Shown piece by piece: positions 8,605 to 15,813 of a stretch of 22,190 nucleotides of DNA. Position 1 is the first letter of the stretch. The number at the start of each line of letters is the position of its first letter. The translations under genes and the position numbers were made by a program. A model generated the notes under the pieces. That model saw only the letters and a list, made by a program, of their open reading frames with translations. It had not been told where the DNA came from and did no database searches. Source of the DNA: a virus; the IMG/VR virus record IMGVR_UViG_3300031598_000032, positions 1-22,190 of that record; one strand, written 5' to 3'.

Positions 8605-9282
8605 TTAGAATTTGATGCTAGGGTATTTACTCTTCAACGTGCTTGTTTTTTTGGGGGAACTACTTGGGATTTTAGAGGATATGCTACTAGCGCCGCTGAA
8701 AAGAGATGACCCCGCGTTGAACAGCGAGCTAGTTCCGGCCTGCTTGGCCTGTGCCCCGAAGAGCTGCCCTTGAGCTGTTTCATTCTGTGCTTCCAGTCCA
8801 AAGTCCCCTGTTCTCACCGCAAACTGGTTTCTTAAACGCAGCGCGGTTAATTCGTCCTCCCCGGCTGCCTGACCCTGAGTGGAGGCAAAAGATCCCCTGT
8901 CAAGAAGTTGACCCGTAGCTCCTCCTGCAGCAAATCTACGAGCTATTGAAGCGGCTGAATCGCGTCGAAAATCTTCTTCATCTATAACCGCCTGCTGTTG
9001 AGACCTAACCTGATTTCGCCTAGCCAGCTCGGCGTTTTGCCCCGCTACTTGTCCTTGGAATCTTGCGTTAGCTGCCTGAGACTGTCCTTGTGAGACCGCT
9101 CCTACAACGCTTACTAGCGTACTAGCTAATGCTAAATTTGCCGATACGGCGGCACCCCCGGTTAACATGGCACCACCAGCAGTGGCAGTGAAAGCCGCGC
9201 CAAAGCAGTAGCAGTTCTTAAATATCTTAGATACGTCTTCGGTATATCTGAAATCGGCGTATTTATCGTAATTAAACGGCAT
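8605..9282 (-). CDS. Internal virion protein, T7 gp14-like
   Basis: A 225-residue protein with the composition of the gp14 internal virion family: a Gly/Ala-rich hydrophobic stretch at about residues 28-65, then a long Gln/Ala/Arg-rich helix (ARFQGQVAGQNAELARRNQVR), a Gly-rich turn (AAGGATGQLLDRGSFAS) and a second helix (GEDELTALRLRNQFAVRTG), ending in a Ser/Lys-rich tail. gp14-type proteins form part of the internal core and, after ejection, a channel at the outer membrane; that is family knowledge. The gene overlaps the upstream DUF5131-like gene by 11 bases, and AAGGA lies about ten bases before the ATG. A shorter version starting at the internal Met near residue 39 is possible, because residues 1-38 are less typical of the family. 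Confidence 0.78.
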   Translation of the reverse strand: MPFNYDKYADFRYTEDVSKIFKNCYCFGAAFTATAGGAMLTGGAAVSANLALASTLVSVVGAVSQGQSQAANARFQGQVAGQNAELARRNQVRSQQQAVIDEEDFRRDSAASIARRFAAGGATGQLLDRGSFASTQGQAAGEDELTALRLRNQFAVRTGDFGLEAQNETAQGQLFGAQAKQAGTSSLFNAGSSLFSGASSISSKIPSSSPKKTSTLKSKYPSIKF

Positions 9283-9919
9283 AACTATCTTGTCCTTCTT
9301 TATTGTATGTCATCGCAGTGTCGCCAAAAGCCACCTTTTGTGCTAAACATTGTCTATGAATATCTTCCGCCCATTTAGGGTCAGCGGGTCTTCTGTATCC
9401 CCACGTTTCTTCTTTTACTCCAACTGCATCTATGCCACTTAAATTCAAGTCACTACTAAATGGCCCCAGAATAGGCACTATAGAAATGACTTTCTTTTTT
9501 GCGGGCATATGTCTTAACAAATCAATTCTCCACTCGTACTGCCCCGACTCTACGGGCACCGTACAAATTATGTTATCTGACCATGTGAACATTGAACTGT
9601 GAATGAGTGCTCGACCAATTCGTTTCGTCCCCACTGAAAAAGTGTGCCAGTGAGCTTCGTTCATCAATGCAAAAACTTTCTTCTGGAACGCTAGTTCTAC
9701 ATCCACATGAAACAAATCCGATCCAAAAGCTACTTCATAATGAGATGGATTTGGGTTCTCCAGTGGGATGTTAAGAACTTCGGGATGTTCAACGGGGTTA
9801 TAACTTTTCCCCAGTCTCTTGTATTCCCAGTACGAAGGACAACTGTTACAACCGTCTGATACTCTGGCACAACCCGTAACAACAGGCCAGTTGAGTATAG
9901 AATCTAGATTGCTATTCAT
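9272..9919 (-). CDS. Gp37/Gp68 (DUF5131)-like protein
   Basis: This 215-residue protein shows the layout of the phage Gp37/Gp68 (DUF5131) family. The N-terminal NWPVVTGCARVSDGCNSC has the family's C-x6-C-x2-C spacing (C17, C24, C27). It is followed by FGSDLFHVDV, matching the usual GDLFH segment, then WHTFSVGTKR, matching the usual HTFxxLTKR. Later VPVESGQYEWRIDLLR and VISIVPILGPF correspond to the SVENQ..RI.LLR and SIEPLLGP segments. The canonical GGESG motif is not preserved; VKEETWGYR stands in its place. The biochemical role of the family is unknown to me, though the cysteine triad could bind metal or an iron-sulphur cluster. I chose the ATG at 9919 because it overlaps the upstream stop (ATGA) and has AAGGTG eight bases upstream; a GTG at 9928 is the alternative. 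Its place between tail and internal-protein genes is odd. Confidence 0.78.
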   Translation of the reverse strand: MNSNLDSILNWPVVTGCARVSDGCNSCPSYWEYKRLGKSYNPVEHPEVLNIPLENPNPSHYEVAFGSDLFHVDVELAFQKKVFALMNEAHWHTFSVGTKRIGRALIHSSMFTWSDNIICTVPVESGQYEWRIDLLRHMPAKKKVISIVPILGPFSSDLNLSGIDAVGVKEETWGYRRPADPKWAEDIHRQCLAQKVAFGDTAMTYNKEGQDSYAV

Positions 9920-10356
9920 ATAGCCCACACCTTTTTAACATCTGGATTGTCAACGTAAACCAATCCGTCCGTCCCTTGGGCTATTGCCATCGTCTTGTCA
10001 AATAGAATTCCAGTGGTTAATCCGTATGCTTCCGGGTGAACATTTTCGACATCCATGAGCACCACGTCGCCCGAATTCGATGACTCCAAAGATACTTGTT
10101 TATGTCCCATTTCCATAAAAATCTTCTCCACAGTTTCTTCAACGCCGCCCCCTGAGAAATGTTTGATGAATTTAATAGCCTCCTTCATCGTACTGTATTT
10201 GGATCTGAAGAAGTGAGCAGGGTCTGAACCGTTAATAGCTTGAACAGCGTCCGCTGCGAAAAGACAACAATCGGATTTACCCCACTCGAAAGGGGTGTTA
10301 TGCCGCTCTTTTAAGAATCCACTAAGTCGGTCAGGCCAGTCACTATATCTTAACAT
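9916..10356 (-). CDS. NlpC/P60-like (DUF6950-type) putative cysteine peptidase
   Basis: A 146-residue protein whose N-terminal third carries PFEWGKSDCCLFAADAV (residues 22-38). This is the signature of the DUF6950 group of phage NlpC/P60-like proteins, with C30 as candidate nucleophile. The family's following features are also present: AINGSDPAHFFRSKY, then a GDVVLMD strand, a Gly-containing GLTTGILF strand that would carry the second catalytic residue, and a GLVYVDNP...W C-terminus. A candidate His lies just before the third strand (HPEAYGL). Related proteins are thought to cleave peptidoglycan peptides or act in tail assembly. It lies between tail tubular protein B and the DUF5131-like gene, overlapping the latter by a few bases. 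Activity is inferred; whether the catalytic triad is complete cannot be decided by eye. Confidence 0.78.
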   Translation of the reverse strand: MLRYSDWPDRLSGFLKERHNTPFEWGKSDCCLFAADAVQAINGSDPAHFFRSKYSTMKEAIKFIKHFSGGGVEETVEKIFMEMGHKQVSLESSNSGDVVLMDVENVHPEAYGLTTGILFDKTMAIAQGTDGLVYVDNPDVKKVWAI

Positions 10357-10381
10357 ATTATAGCCTCTCTTGTCCTATTAT

Positions 10382-13189
10382 CTACACTGATGCATTGATT
10401 TTAACCTCTGGAGCTATAGCCAGAAGCGTGAATGGGGCAGGGTCGCTGTTTTGCACCCAAATACGAGGGTCAGACTCCCAGTTGCCTTCCACTTCCACAA
10501 AAAGTTCTCCTGTGAATATGGGGGTACCTGTATCCATAGCGTCTGAAACCTCTCTGAAATCGTTCTTGATAAACGCCGCTCCGGCTGAAACGGTATACTT
10601 TATAGTATGGCTGTAAAGAACTACAAACGTAATTCCGTTAATTCGTTTGTTACGTCCTACTGCCGTACCCGAGGGGTTTCCCCCTTCAATCTTTAATGTC
10701 TGCAGTTTATGTGTGAATCCAAGTCCTACCTGTACCACGGAGGCCGGGATATCAAGTGATATACCGCCGCTTGTAACCACCATGTCTGAATGCAAGGCAC
10801 CGTCGGCCCAGACCTTTACAGTCTGGCCTTCTAAGTGTCCTAGCCCAGTTAACGATGAAGTAGGAGTGCTGTCATAAGTAAGCCCCGAGTCAACGTAGAA
10901 TGCGTCTTCCGTGTCCTGATCATTATCATATTGTCTTTCTAGAAACTCTACGTTTCTAACTGTAGCGCCATTTATAGTCCTTTTTATCTGAATCCATACT
11001 TCATCTCGGGCAGACGAATCATGTGTCTGCCCAACCGCGTTGGCGCCCGGTATAACTACAACACTTTCAACAACAGCGTGACCTTCGCTAGTTACTGCAA
11101 GCCGTGTTTTGTCGGAACTTATTATACTCAAAAGCCCAGTGGCTCCGTGAGTAGTTTCGGTTATAGTAATTACATTTGCCGCAGGGTTAGCCACAGTAAA
11201 ATTTGCATGGGCGTTGATAGCCGTAAATATATTATCCGCTGTTACATTATTTGAAGTGTTGGGTCGAAATCCCAAAGTTTCCGACGGCACAGCCGCGCCA
11301 GCAGCCTCAGATGTAAATGTGATTGTCTCTCCATTGGACTGAATTAAATCTAATGTAGCGCCCGCTGCGAGATTAGCGTAGTCTGAAACGGTAACTGTAG
11401 CGGTTCCAAATCTACCGCCGAATATATGCCGTCCCCATCCAACGACATCTTCTTGGCGTCTAAATGTCATGGCAGGAAGCTGCCCGTCTCCTCGTACAAC
11501 CCATATCTGTGCATCAGGCTCTTCCGCGTGATCCATCTCAACAATACCGCTTTGAGTAATATGTTCTGCAAGTCGAGTCATGTCAAACGCTTGGTACCCG
11601 TCTGTCTCGAACGTAAATCCAAATTCTCGGATCTTTCTCTTAGCACGTTGTGCAAAAAGAACAATATTATCAACTCTCACAGGGGCAATTTGGGCTGACC
11701 CATGTGTAGTCTGTCGTCTAACTGTAATATCTGAAGGTGTTATAACTGATCCGGTAGAAGATGGAATCCACTCACCGCCGGTCGTACCGATTGAAAGTGT
11801 ATCTTCTCCCGCCGACATCCATCTGATAGCATTAACGTTATCAGCGCTAATAGTAAAATCAAGGCCATCGTCGTCGTGAACAGTCTCATCATAAGTCCCC
11901 TCCGTCGGGTCAGAGTCAGGGGCGTGGTTCTCGAAGTCCCCGGTGTTTGATGCCCAGAAGGTTTGGGGCTGATCTGTGCTTCCTGCTGCATATAATCTTT
12001 GCTCAAAGAAAGCCCCAGTTGACGGGTATCCTGTAGTTGCTGACCATGATCCAAGTCTCCATTTAGTTTCTGCTGCAGTACTCACAACGGTTCGTTCAAT
12101 ATCAACTACGGCAACTGTCGTACTCGTAATAGATGTGATCACCCCCCATCCCCAGTTAACGGTAGCCTCGTCGCTCAACCTAATCGACCGGCCTACATCT
12201 GTTGATTGAAAACCTAATCCTCCATTAACGCCTACTATAGTTGATATTGTAAAGTTAACGCCAAGCCCAGTAGCGGCTGATGCCGTCATGGTCGTTTCCG
12301 AAAGGTTCTCCGTTCCCCACGGGCCATCCTGCCACGGGACTTCTATTAGAGACCAAGTAGTATTACCTCGGCGTTCTAATCTATAAGTTGGGTATGATCC
12401 GTGAAACATATACAAGATATCAGCAGACTGCGGCCCTTCTATTTCATAAAGATCCGCTGCCGCATATGGAGTCTTTATCTCCATAGGCTCATTGTCTAGT
12501 ATAGCTACGTTATCAAGTTGGATTCCTTTTGCTAATTCGTTTTCAAACCTTATAAAGAAATTGGCTGCTGTTGCAGTGAATGCATACCCGTGGTATCCAA
12601 CCTCTGCTACGAATGTATCAACAATCTGAGTTCCGCCAGTGGATGTACCAACGCTGAAGATAAGATAGTCTCCGGGGGCACCTATAACTTGGAATTGTAC
12701 AACGTGCTCTACCGCAGACGAATTTGTTATTTCTTGCTCTGCCCCTGCATTTGTGGTTCCGTTAGACGTTAGGGTCATTCTGTCATTGGTAGCGTCATGC
12801 GCTATAGAAGACCCAGCACCAGATTTATCTGTCCAAGACGCAATGCCGGTCGGAAAGGTTCCATTAGCAACGCCCGCCGAGACATCTGGGACAGTGATCT
12901 GTCCTTGATTTCGGTAGAATCGCATAGTACCGTCACCCATTTCGAGAACGTAATTCTGCGTAGTTGAAAATTGGAATTTCTTAAGGCGAGATTTTATAGT
13001 TGCGCCGGTCTTTGTAGCGCTTACATATCGACTCCCCGGACGGCGTTGTATACCACCTTCTGGAAGGGCAGTAAAGTTTTCAAGCGTTTCGACGCCACTG
13101 GGGTACTTGTTGAAGTCTACTCTAGCGGATAGTCGGGGAGATAGCTCCCCTGTGTTCATGGATGGAGTTAATGGGTGGACTTTAGGCAT
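10382..13189 (-). CDS. Tail tubular protein B (T7 gp12-like nozzle protein) with two inserted domains
   Basis: A 935-residue protein with tail tubular B hallmarks: PSMNTGELSPRLSARVDFNKY and QRRPGSRYV near the start, MRFYRNQGQI at 89-98, TPYAAADLYEIEGPQSADILYMFH at 240-263, FFEQRLYAAGSTDQPQTFWAS at 394-414, then VWIQIKRTINGATVRNVEFLER at 731-752. It should form the nozzle of the short tail. At 935 residues it is longer than T7 gp12 (794). Two inserted segments explain the excess. Residues about 106-231 begin GVANGTFPTGIASW and end LDNVAIL, the look of a jelly-roll carbohydrate-binding module. Residues about 594-708 (ANLAAGATLDLIQSNG ... NIFTAINAHANF) resemble a small beta domain often seen repeated in phage tail proteins. 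The ATG overlaps the tail tubular A stop by one base (TAATG). Confidence 0.92.
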   Translation of the reverse strand: MPKVHPLTPSMNTGELSPRLSARVDFNKYPSGVETLENFTALPEGGIQRRPGSRYVSATKTGATIKSRLKKFQFSTTQNYVLEMGDGTMRFYRNQGQITVPDVSAGVANGTFPTGIASWTDKSGAGSSIAHDATNDRMTLTSNGTTNAGAEQEITNSSAVEHVVQFQVIGAPGDYLIFSVGTSTGGTQIVDTFVAEVGYHGYAFTATAANFFIRFENELAKGIQLDNVAILDNEPMEIKTPYAAADLYEIEGPQSADILYMFHGSYPTYRLERRGNTTWSLIEVPWQDGPWGTENLSETTMTASAATGLGVNFTISTIVGVNGGLGFQSTDVGRSIRLSDEATVNWGWGVITSITSTTVAVVDIERTVVSTAAETKWRLGSWSATTGYPSTGAFFEQRLYAAGSTDQPQTFWASNTGDFENHAPDSDPTEGTYDETVHDDDGLDFTISADNVNAIRWMSAGEDTLSIGTTGGEWIPSSTGSVITPSDITVRRQTTHGSAQIAPVRVDNIVLFAQRAKRKIREFGFTFETDGYQAFDMTRLAEHITQSGIVEMDHAEEPDAQIWVVRGDGQLPAMTFRRQEDVVGWGRHIFGGRFGTATVTVSDYANLAAGATLDLIQSNGETITFTSEAAGAAVPSETLGFRPNTSNNVTADNIFTAINAHANFTVANPAANVITITETTHGATGLLSIISSDKTRLAVTSEGHAVVESVVVIPGANAVGQTHDSSARDEVWIQIKRTINGATVRNVEFLERQYDNDQDTEDAFYVDSGLTYDSTPTSSLTGLGHLEGQTVKVWADGALHSDMVVTSGGISLDIPASVVQVGLGFTHKLQTLKIEGGNPSGTAVGRNKRINGITFVVLYSHTIKYTVSAGAAFIKNDFREVSDAMDTGTPIFTGELFVEVEGNWESDPRIWVQNSDPAPFTLLAIAPEVKINASV

Positions 13190-13794
13190 TAGTTACTAAA
13201 CCCAAAACCAGATCGGTTTCTAGAATTGGCCCATGATCCACGAGGGCGAGGTTCTGAGAACGACCCCATAGCATCGAGACCTTTCGCTCGGGCTAAATCT
13301 TTCGTGGCCCTTTTGGAGAGCTGGTCTTCTAAAATATTGGAGTTGGCTATAGTGACGGCTAGGTCTCTTGCTAGAGCAGAAGACAGCGCCTTTCTAAAAC
13401 CCGCAGACATAAGATTGGAGTCAGTTTCTTTGAAAGTGTATACTAGATATATAGATTCTACGTCGCTGGATATGACATTTTGTGACGCAACCTGCTCATG
13501 TCGGAAGTTTATAGTTCCAACCCCCGCATCATTATCGTGAGCTGATATGGTAAAAAGCCAATCGGATGGCAAGGCAAACGCATTATCAAACCCAAAGACC
13601 GGCGCGGTAGTTGACGCTGCAAGCTTAACGCGCTTGGTAGCAAAGTTCCAAGGGTACTCCAAAAGCTCGTCTCTGACATTAGAATAGAGATCCTGAACTG
13701 CGTTAGCGTTAGGTGTGCCCTGAGTAAGCGACGTAATGCGGGTGCCCCCCACGAGGCGTAACGCCACATTAGCGATACTTGTTTCACTTGCCAT
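13189..13794 (-). CDS. Tail tubular protein A (T7 gp11-like adaptor)
   Basis: A 201-residue protein, close to the 196 residues of T7 gp11. It shows the family pattern: SIANVALRLVGGTRITSL at the start, then VQDLYSNVRDELLEYPWNFATKR, the interior FALPSDWLF segment, SIYLVYTFKETD and a C-terminal helical region (LARDLAVTIANSN). Its function is to form the adaptor ring between portal and nozzle. The start is well supported by AAGGAG before the ATG. Its stop overlaps the tail tubular B start by one base, as expected of two proteins that assemble together. The C-terminal tail (PRPRGSWANSRNRSGFGF) is typical of the family in low-complexity character. No anomaly is seen. Confidence 0.93.
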   Translation of the reverse strand: MASETSIANVALRLVGGTRITSLTQGTPNANAVQDLYSNVRDELLEYPWNFATKRVKLAASTTAPVFGFDNAFALPSDWLFTISAHDNDAGVGTINFRHEQVASQNVISSDVESIYLVYTFKETDSNLMSAGFRKALSSALARDLAVTIANSNILEDQLSKRATKDLARAKGLDAMGSFSEPRPRGSWANSRNRSGFGFSN

Positions 13795-13803
13795 GCTTAC
13801 TCC

Positions 13804-14283
13804 TTAAGCAGCAACGGGGATAGGTTGGTCGCCTCTAGCGATACTGTTAGCTTCTATTTTGTTGTTCGACGTATGAACAATCTCACCGTCAACCAGTATA
13901 TCCCAGTTTTTGTTGGTATAGTTGTATTTTACTGTTCCGTTTTCCCTGATGTAATCGGGGCCATCTTCCTCTTTAGGTTTATCTTCTTCAGGTAGCTTAT
14001 CAGAAAATGTAGTAACTTTCGATATAGGCGTAAATTCAACAGCGCGAACAGTAGAAGTAGAACTTACTTCAAGAACTATCCCCTCCGCCATCGCAGTAAC
14101 CCTCTCGTCCTTTATCTTAATACACCGCACAGTATCACCAGCCATGAAATTTCCCGATAGGGGATCAAAAAAGCCCGGTTGAAAGCAGGTATTAATATCG
14201 TGGTCTTTACATATGTAGTTAAACTGTTTACCGTAGTTACCATCTTCGGGTTTATTGAGGTTATGCGTTTTCGCCTTAATCAT
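13804..14283 (-). CDS. Hypothetical protein between head and tail genes (159 aa)
   Basis: I do not recognise this 159-residue protein. It begins MIKAKTHNLNKPEDGNYG and its first two thirds look beta-rich (GDTVRCIKIKDERV, AEGIVLEVSSTST). A charged, disordered-looking linker (EEDKPKEEDGPD) is followed by a compact C-terminal part, YNYTNKNWDILVDGEIVHTSNNKIEANSIA, which could be a small beta domain. It has three cysteines in the N-terminal half. The ribosome-binding site AGGAG precedes the ATG. It is the first gene after the terminator at 14313-14342 and lies nine bases before tail tubular protein A. A minor head or head-tail joining role is conceivable from position only. Confidence 0.7.
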   Translation of the reverse strand: MIKAKTHNLNKPEDGNYGKQFNYICKDHDINTCFQPGFFDPLSGNFMAGDTVRCIKIKDERVTAMAEGIVLEVSSTSTVRAVEFTPISKVTTFSDKLPEEDKPKEEDGPDYIRENGTVKYNYTNKNWDILVDGEIVHTSNNKIEANSIARGDQPIPVAA

Positions 14284-14312
14284 ACTTGTTCTCCTGTTTT
14301 GGTAAAATAAAA

Positions 14313-14342
14313 TCTGGTAACGAAGCGAACTTCGTTACCAGA
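14313..14342 (-). terminator. Intrinsic terminator after the small head protein
   Basis: A perfect 13-base-pair inverted repeat (TCTGGTAACGAAG and its complement) encloses a 4-base loop that reads TTCG on the minus strand. A T-rich run (ATTTTATTTT) follows on that strand. It begins just after the stop of the 97-residue gene at 14349. This is a strong Rho-independent terminator for minus-strand transcription and should lower expression of everything downstream relative to the capsid unit. Confidence 0.9.
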
Positions 14343-14348
14343 AATTAG

Positions 14349-14642
14349 TTAGTCAGTGTTGGTTACTACTCCAACCAATGCTTCAGCTAGATCAACAACA
14401 CCATTAGCATCAACCGCCATGACCATGAGAAAACCCCAAGTTGAGATTGTCCCCGTGCGAACTGCGGTTGCCCAATCAACTACGAGAATAAGATCCCCGG
14501 CAGCCAGATTGAGATCGTCGTCCGTGTTGTTAAAGTATCCATCGATGTCCACGAGAGTGGTGGCTTCCAAACTATCATAACGATAGGTCGAGTAGCCATT
14601 CCCATTACTCGTCTGGACTAAATTTCCCGGTACATATGCCAT
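14349..14642 (-). CDS. Small head protein, putative decoration/cement protein
   Basis: The gene encodes 97 residues from MAYVPGNLVQTSNGNGYSTY. I chose the ATG at 14642 because AGAGGA lies seven bases upstream and because a longer reading frame would run back through the terminator into the capsid gene. The pattern GNGYSTYRYDS ... DGYFNNTDDDLNLAAGDLILV, then a second beta part ending VGVVTNTD, matches a common small beta-rich phage protein encoded next to capsid genes. Its place directly after the major capsid gene is that of the BPP-1 cement protein. A role in decorating or stabilising the head shell is inferred. It sits between two intrinsic terminators, so it is transcribed with the capsid but at a reduced level. 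Confidence 0.82.
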   Translation of the reverse strand: MAYVPGNLVQTSNGNGYSTYRYDSLEATTLVDIDGYFNNTDDDLNLAAGDLILVVDWATAVRTGTISTWGFLMVMAVDANGVVDLAEALVGVVTNTD

Positions 14643-14671
14643 TAGAAAGTCCTCTGTAAAAAGTAAAAAGA

Positions 14672-14697
14672 TCCGGGGGCTAACAAAAGCCCCCGAA
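14672..14697 (-). terminator. Intrinsic terminator/attenuator directly after capsid gene
   Basis: A GC-rich stem (CGGGGGC and GCCCCCG, extendable by a G-U and an A-U pair) encloses an 8-base loop. On the minus strand it is followed by TCTTTTTACTTTTT. It starts four bases after the capsid stop and ends before the ribosome-binding site of the next gene. Its position resembles the terminator after gene 10 of T7. Partial read-through would set the capsid to head-protein ratio. Confidence 0.85.
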
Positions 14698-14700
14698 AAA

Positions 14701-15597
14701 TTAAGAAACTGGTAGAGCTGAAGTATCGTTGAGGGTTCCCTCAATAACGCCAGCATCATCAATTAATACAGCAGAGCCTGACATCGCATGATTCACAAAG
14801 TGAGCTGCGCGGTCGCCGTGCCAAGTAATATCTGCGCCGACAGATGTTTCTTTGCCAGCACCAGCTAGGTTTGCAGGAGTTTTGCCAGCGGCATATCCTA
14901 TAGCATCCTTATTCCAGATAAACATCTTGGAAGTAGACGTTCCAACATTAGGAACACCAGAATGTACAGTCCACAGAACGTTAGCCCAACGTTTGAACAT
15001 CCCTACGGGAGCACCAACGTTAAAGGGAAGTCCGTCGCTACCGACATAATCAGAACTAGCAAACTCATTAATGGTAGAAGCAGCCGCCCATAGATGGGGG
15101 GACATAACTCCGTACATATTACCCGGCTCATAAGCATCATTAACGATCATGGCTTCCACCATGTCGAGAAGGCCGTTTCTAACTTTTGCAGAAGTAGTAA
15201 CTGTTAAAGTTACAGTTGTTTGAGATGTTGAATCGAGAATAGTCATTAGCTGACTATCTACTTTACGACCCAAAGCTTTAGCACCACCACGAGCAATAGC
15301 CATACGCTCGTCGATGTTGATCTTAGCTTCATCCAGTTTATCAACCCAGTCACCAGCATAGAAATCAGCGAGTGTCGTTGATACTGCGGTATGGGTTTGA
15401 TTCATGGGTGTAATAGTACCATGACGTGCTTTAGTTGTAGCTGTACCTTTTCCGATCTTTTGGAAGGTTGCTACTGAGCCAACAACATCAGACTTGAACC
15501 GGACAGTAGGTTTCAATACTGAACCGTCTCTCTGGAACACGTCGTGAACGTCACGCTCGTATTGCGTTATAAACGCATTATTAATAGATGTAGACAT
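14701..15597 (-). CDS. Major capsid protein
   Basis: A 298-residue HK97-fold-type major capsid protein of the group seen in BPP-1-like podoviruses. The N-terminal arm is MSTSINNAFITQYERDVHDV, then RFKSDVVGSVATFQKIG and a THTAVSTTLADFYAGDWVDKLDEAKI segment typical of the extended loop and spine helix. A long helix with DERMAIARGGAKALGRKVDSQLM follows. The C-terminal part holds the MYGVMSPHLW and TWHGDRAAHFVNHAMSGSAVLID strands of the axial domain. No protease or cleavage-dependent N-terminal extension is visible, consistent with use of a separate scaffold. A strong ribosome-binding site (GGAGG) lies six bases before the ATG. It has its own consensus promoter and a 3' terminator, indicating high expression. 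Confident from sequence pattern and neighbours. Confidence 0.92.
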   Translation of the reverse strand: MSTSINNAFITQYERDVHDVFQRDGSVLKPTVRFKSDVVGSVATFQKIGKGTATTKARHGTITPMNQTHTAVSTTLADFYAGDWVDKLDEAKINIDERMAIARGGAKALGRKVDSQLMTILDSTSQTTVTLTVTTSAKVRNGLLDMVEAMIVNDAYEPGNMYGVMSPHLWAAASTINEFASSDYVGSDGLPFNVGAPVGMFKRWANVLWTVHSGVPNVGTSTSKMFIWNKDAIGYAAGKTPANLAGAGKETSVGADITWHGDRAAHFVNHAMSGSAVLIDDAGVIEGTLNDTSALPVS

Positions 15598-15784
15598 TTG
15601 AAGCCTCCGTAAAATATAATGTGGTCAATATGACCGTGAATAAAATCCTACATTTCCGCCGGAAGCCGTTATGTCAAGTTTGAATCGGGGAGACCTTTCG
15701 GGGCCGTCATCTATACTGGGAACGGGGCGTTGGTAATGTATACTACGATGGTAGGGCCGATTAAGGGAATCTACCTAATACTTT
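15598..15784 (-). other. Long untranslated leader of the capsid transcript
   Basis: About 180 bases separate the predicted promoter start from the capsid ATG. This is the longest gene-free stretch in a window where genes otherwise abut. It contains only an unconvincing 12-codon frame without a ribosome-binding site. Small hairpins can be drawn: GGTCA/TGACC with a 3-base loop about 40 bases upstream of the ATG, and TTCC/GGAA a little further upstream. A second TTGACA occurs at 15672-15677 without a well-spaced -10. Confidence 0.6.
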
Positions 15785-15813
15785 ATGATAACAAATATTG
15801 CCTATTTTGTCAA
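15785..15813 (-). promoter_or_regulatory. Consensus sigma-70 promoter for the capsid unit
   Basis: On the minus strand TTGACA (15813-15808), a 17-base spacer and TATCAT (15790-15785) form a near-perfect host sigma-70 promoter. The -35 box contains the TGA stop codon of the upstream 120-residue gene. Transcription would start near 15778 and read the capsid and small head protein genes before the two terminators. Confidence 0.85.

Noticed and set aside
10357-10366. TATAAT next to the start of the NlpC-like gene as a promoter
   Set aside because: No -35-like hexamer lies 16-18 bases upstream, and the box almost touches the start codon.
14643-14762. N-terminal extension of the small head protein to 14762
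   Set aside because: It would run through the end of the capsid gene and the terminator; the ATG at 14642 has a proper ribosome-binding site.
15649-15677. Second capsid promoter at the TTGACA at 15672-15677
   Set aside because: A 17-base spacer leads to AATGTA, and the better TAGGAT needs a 21-base spacer.
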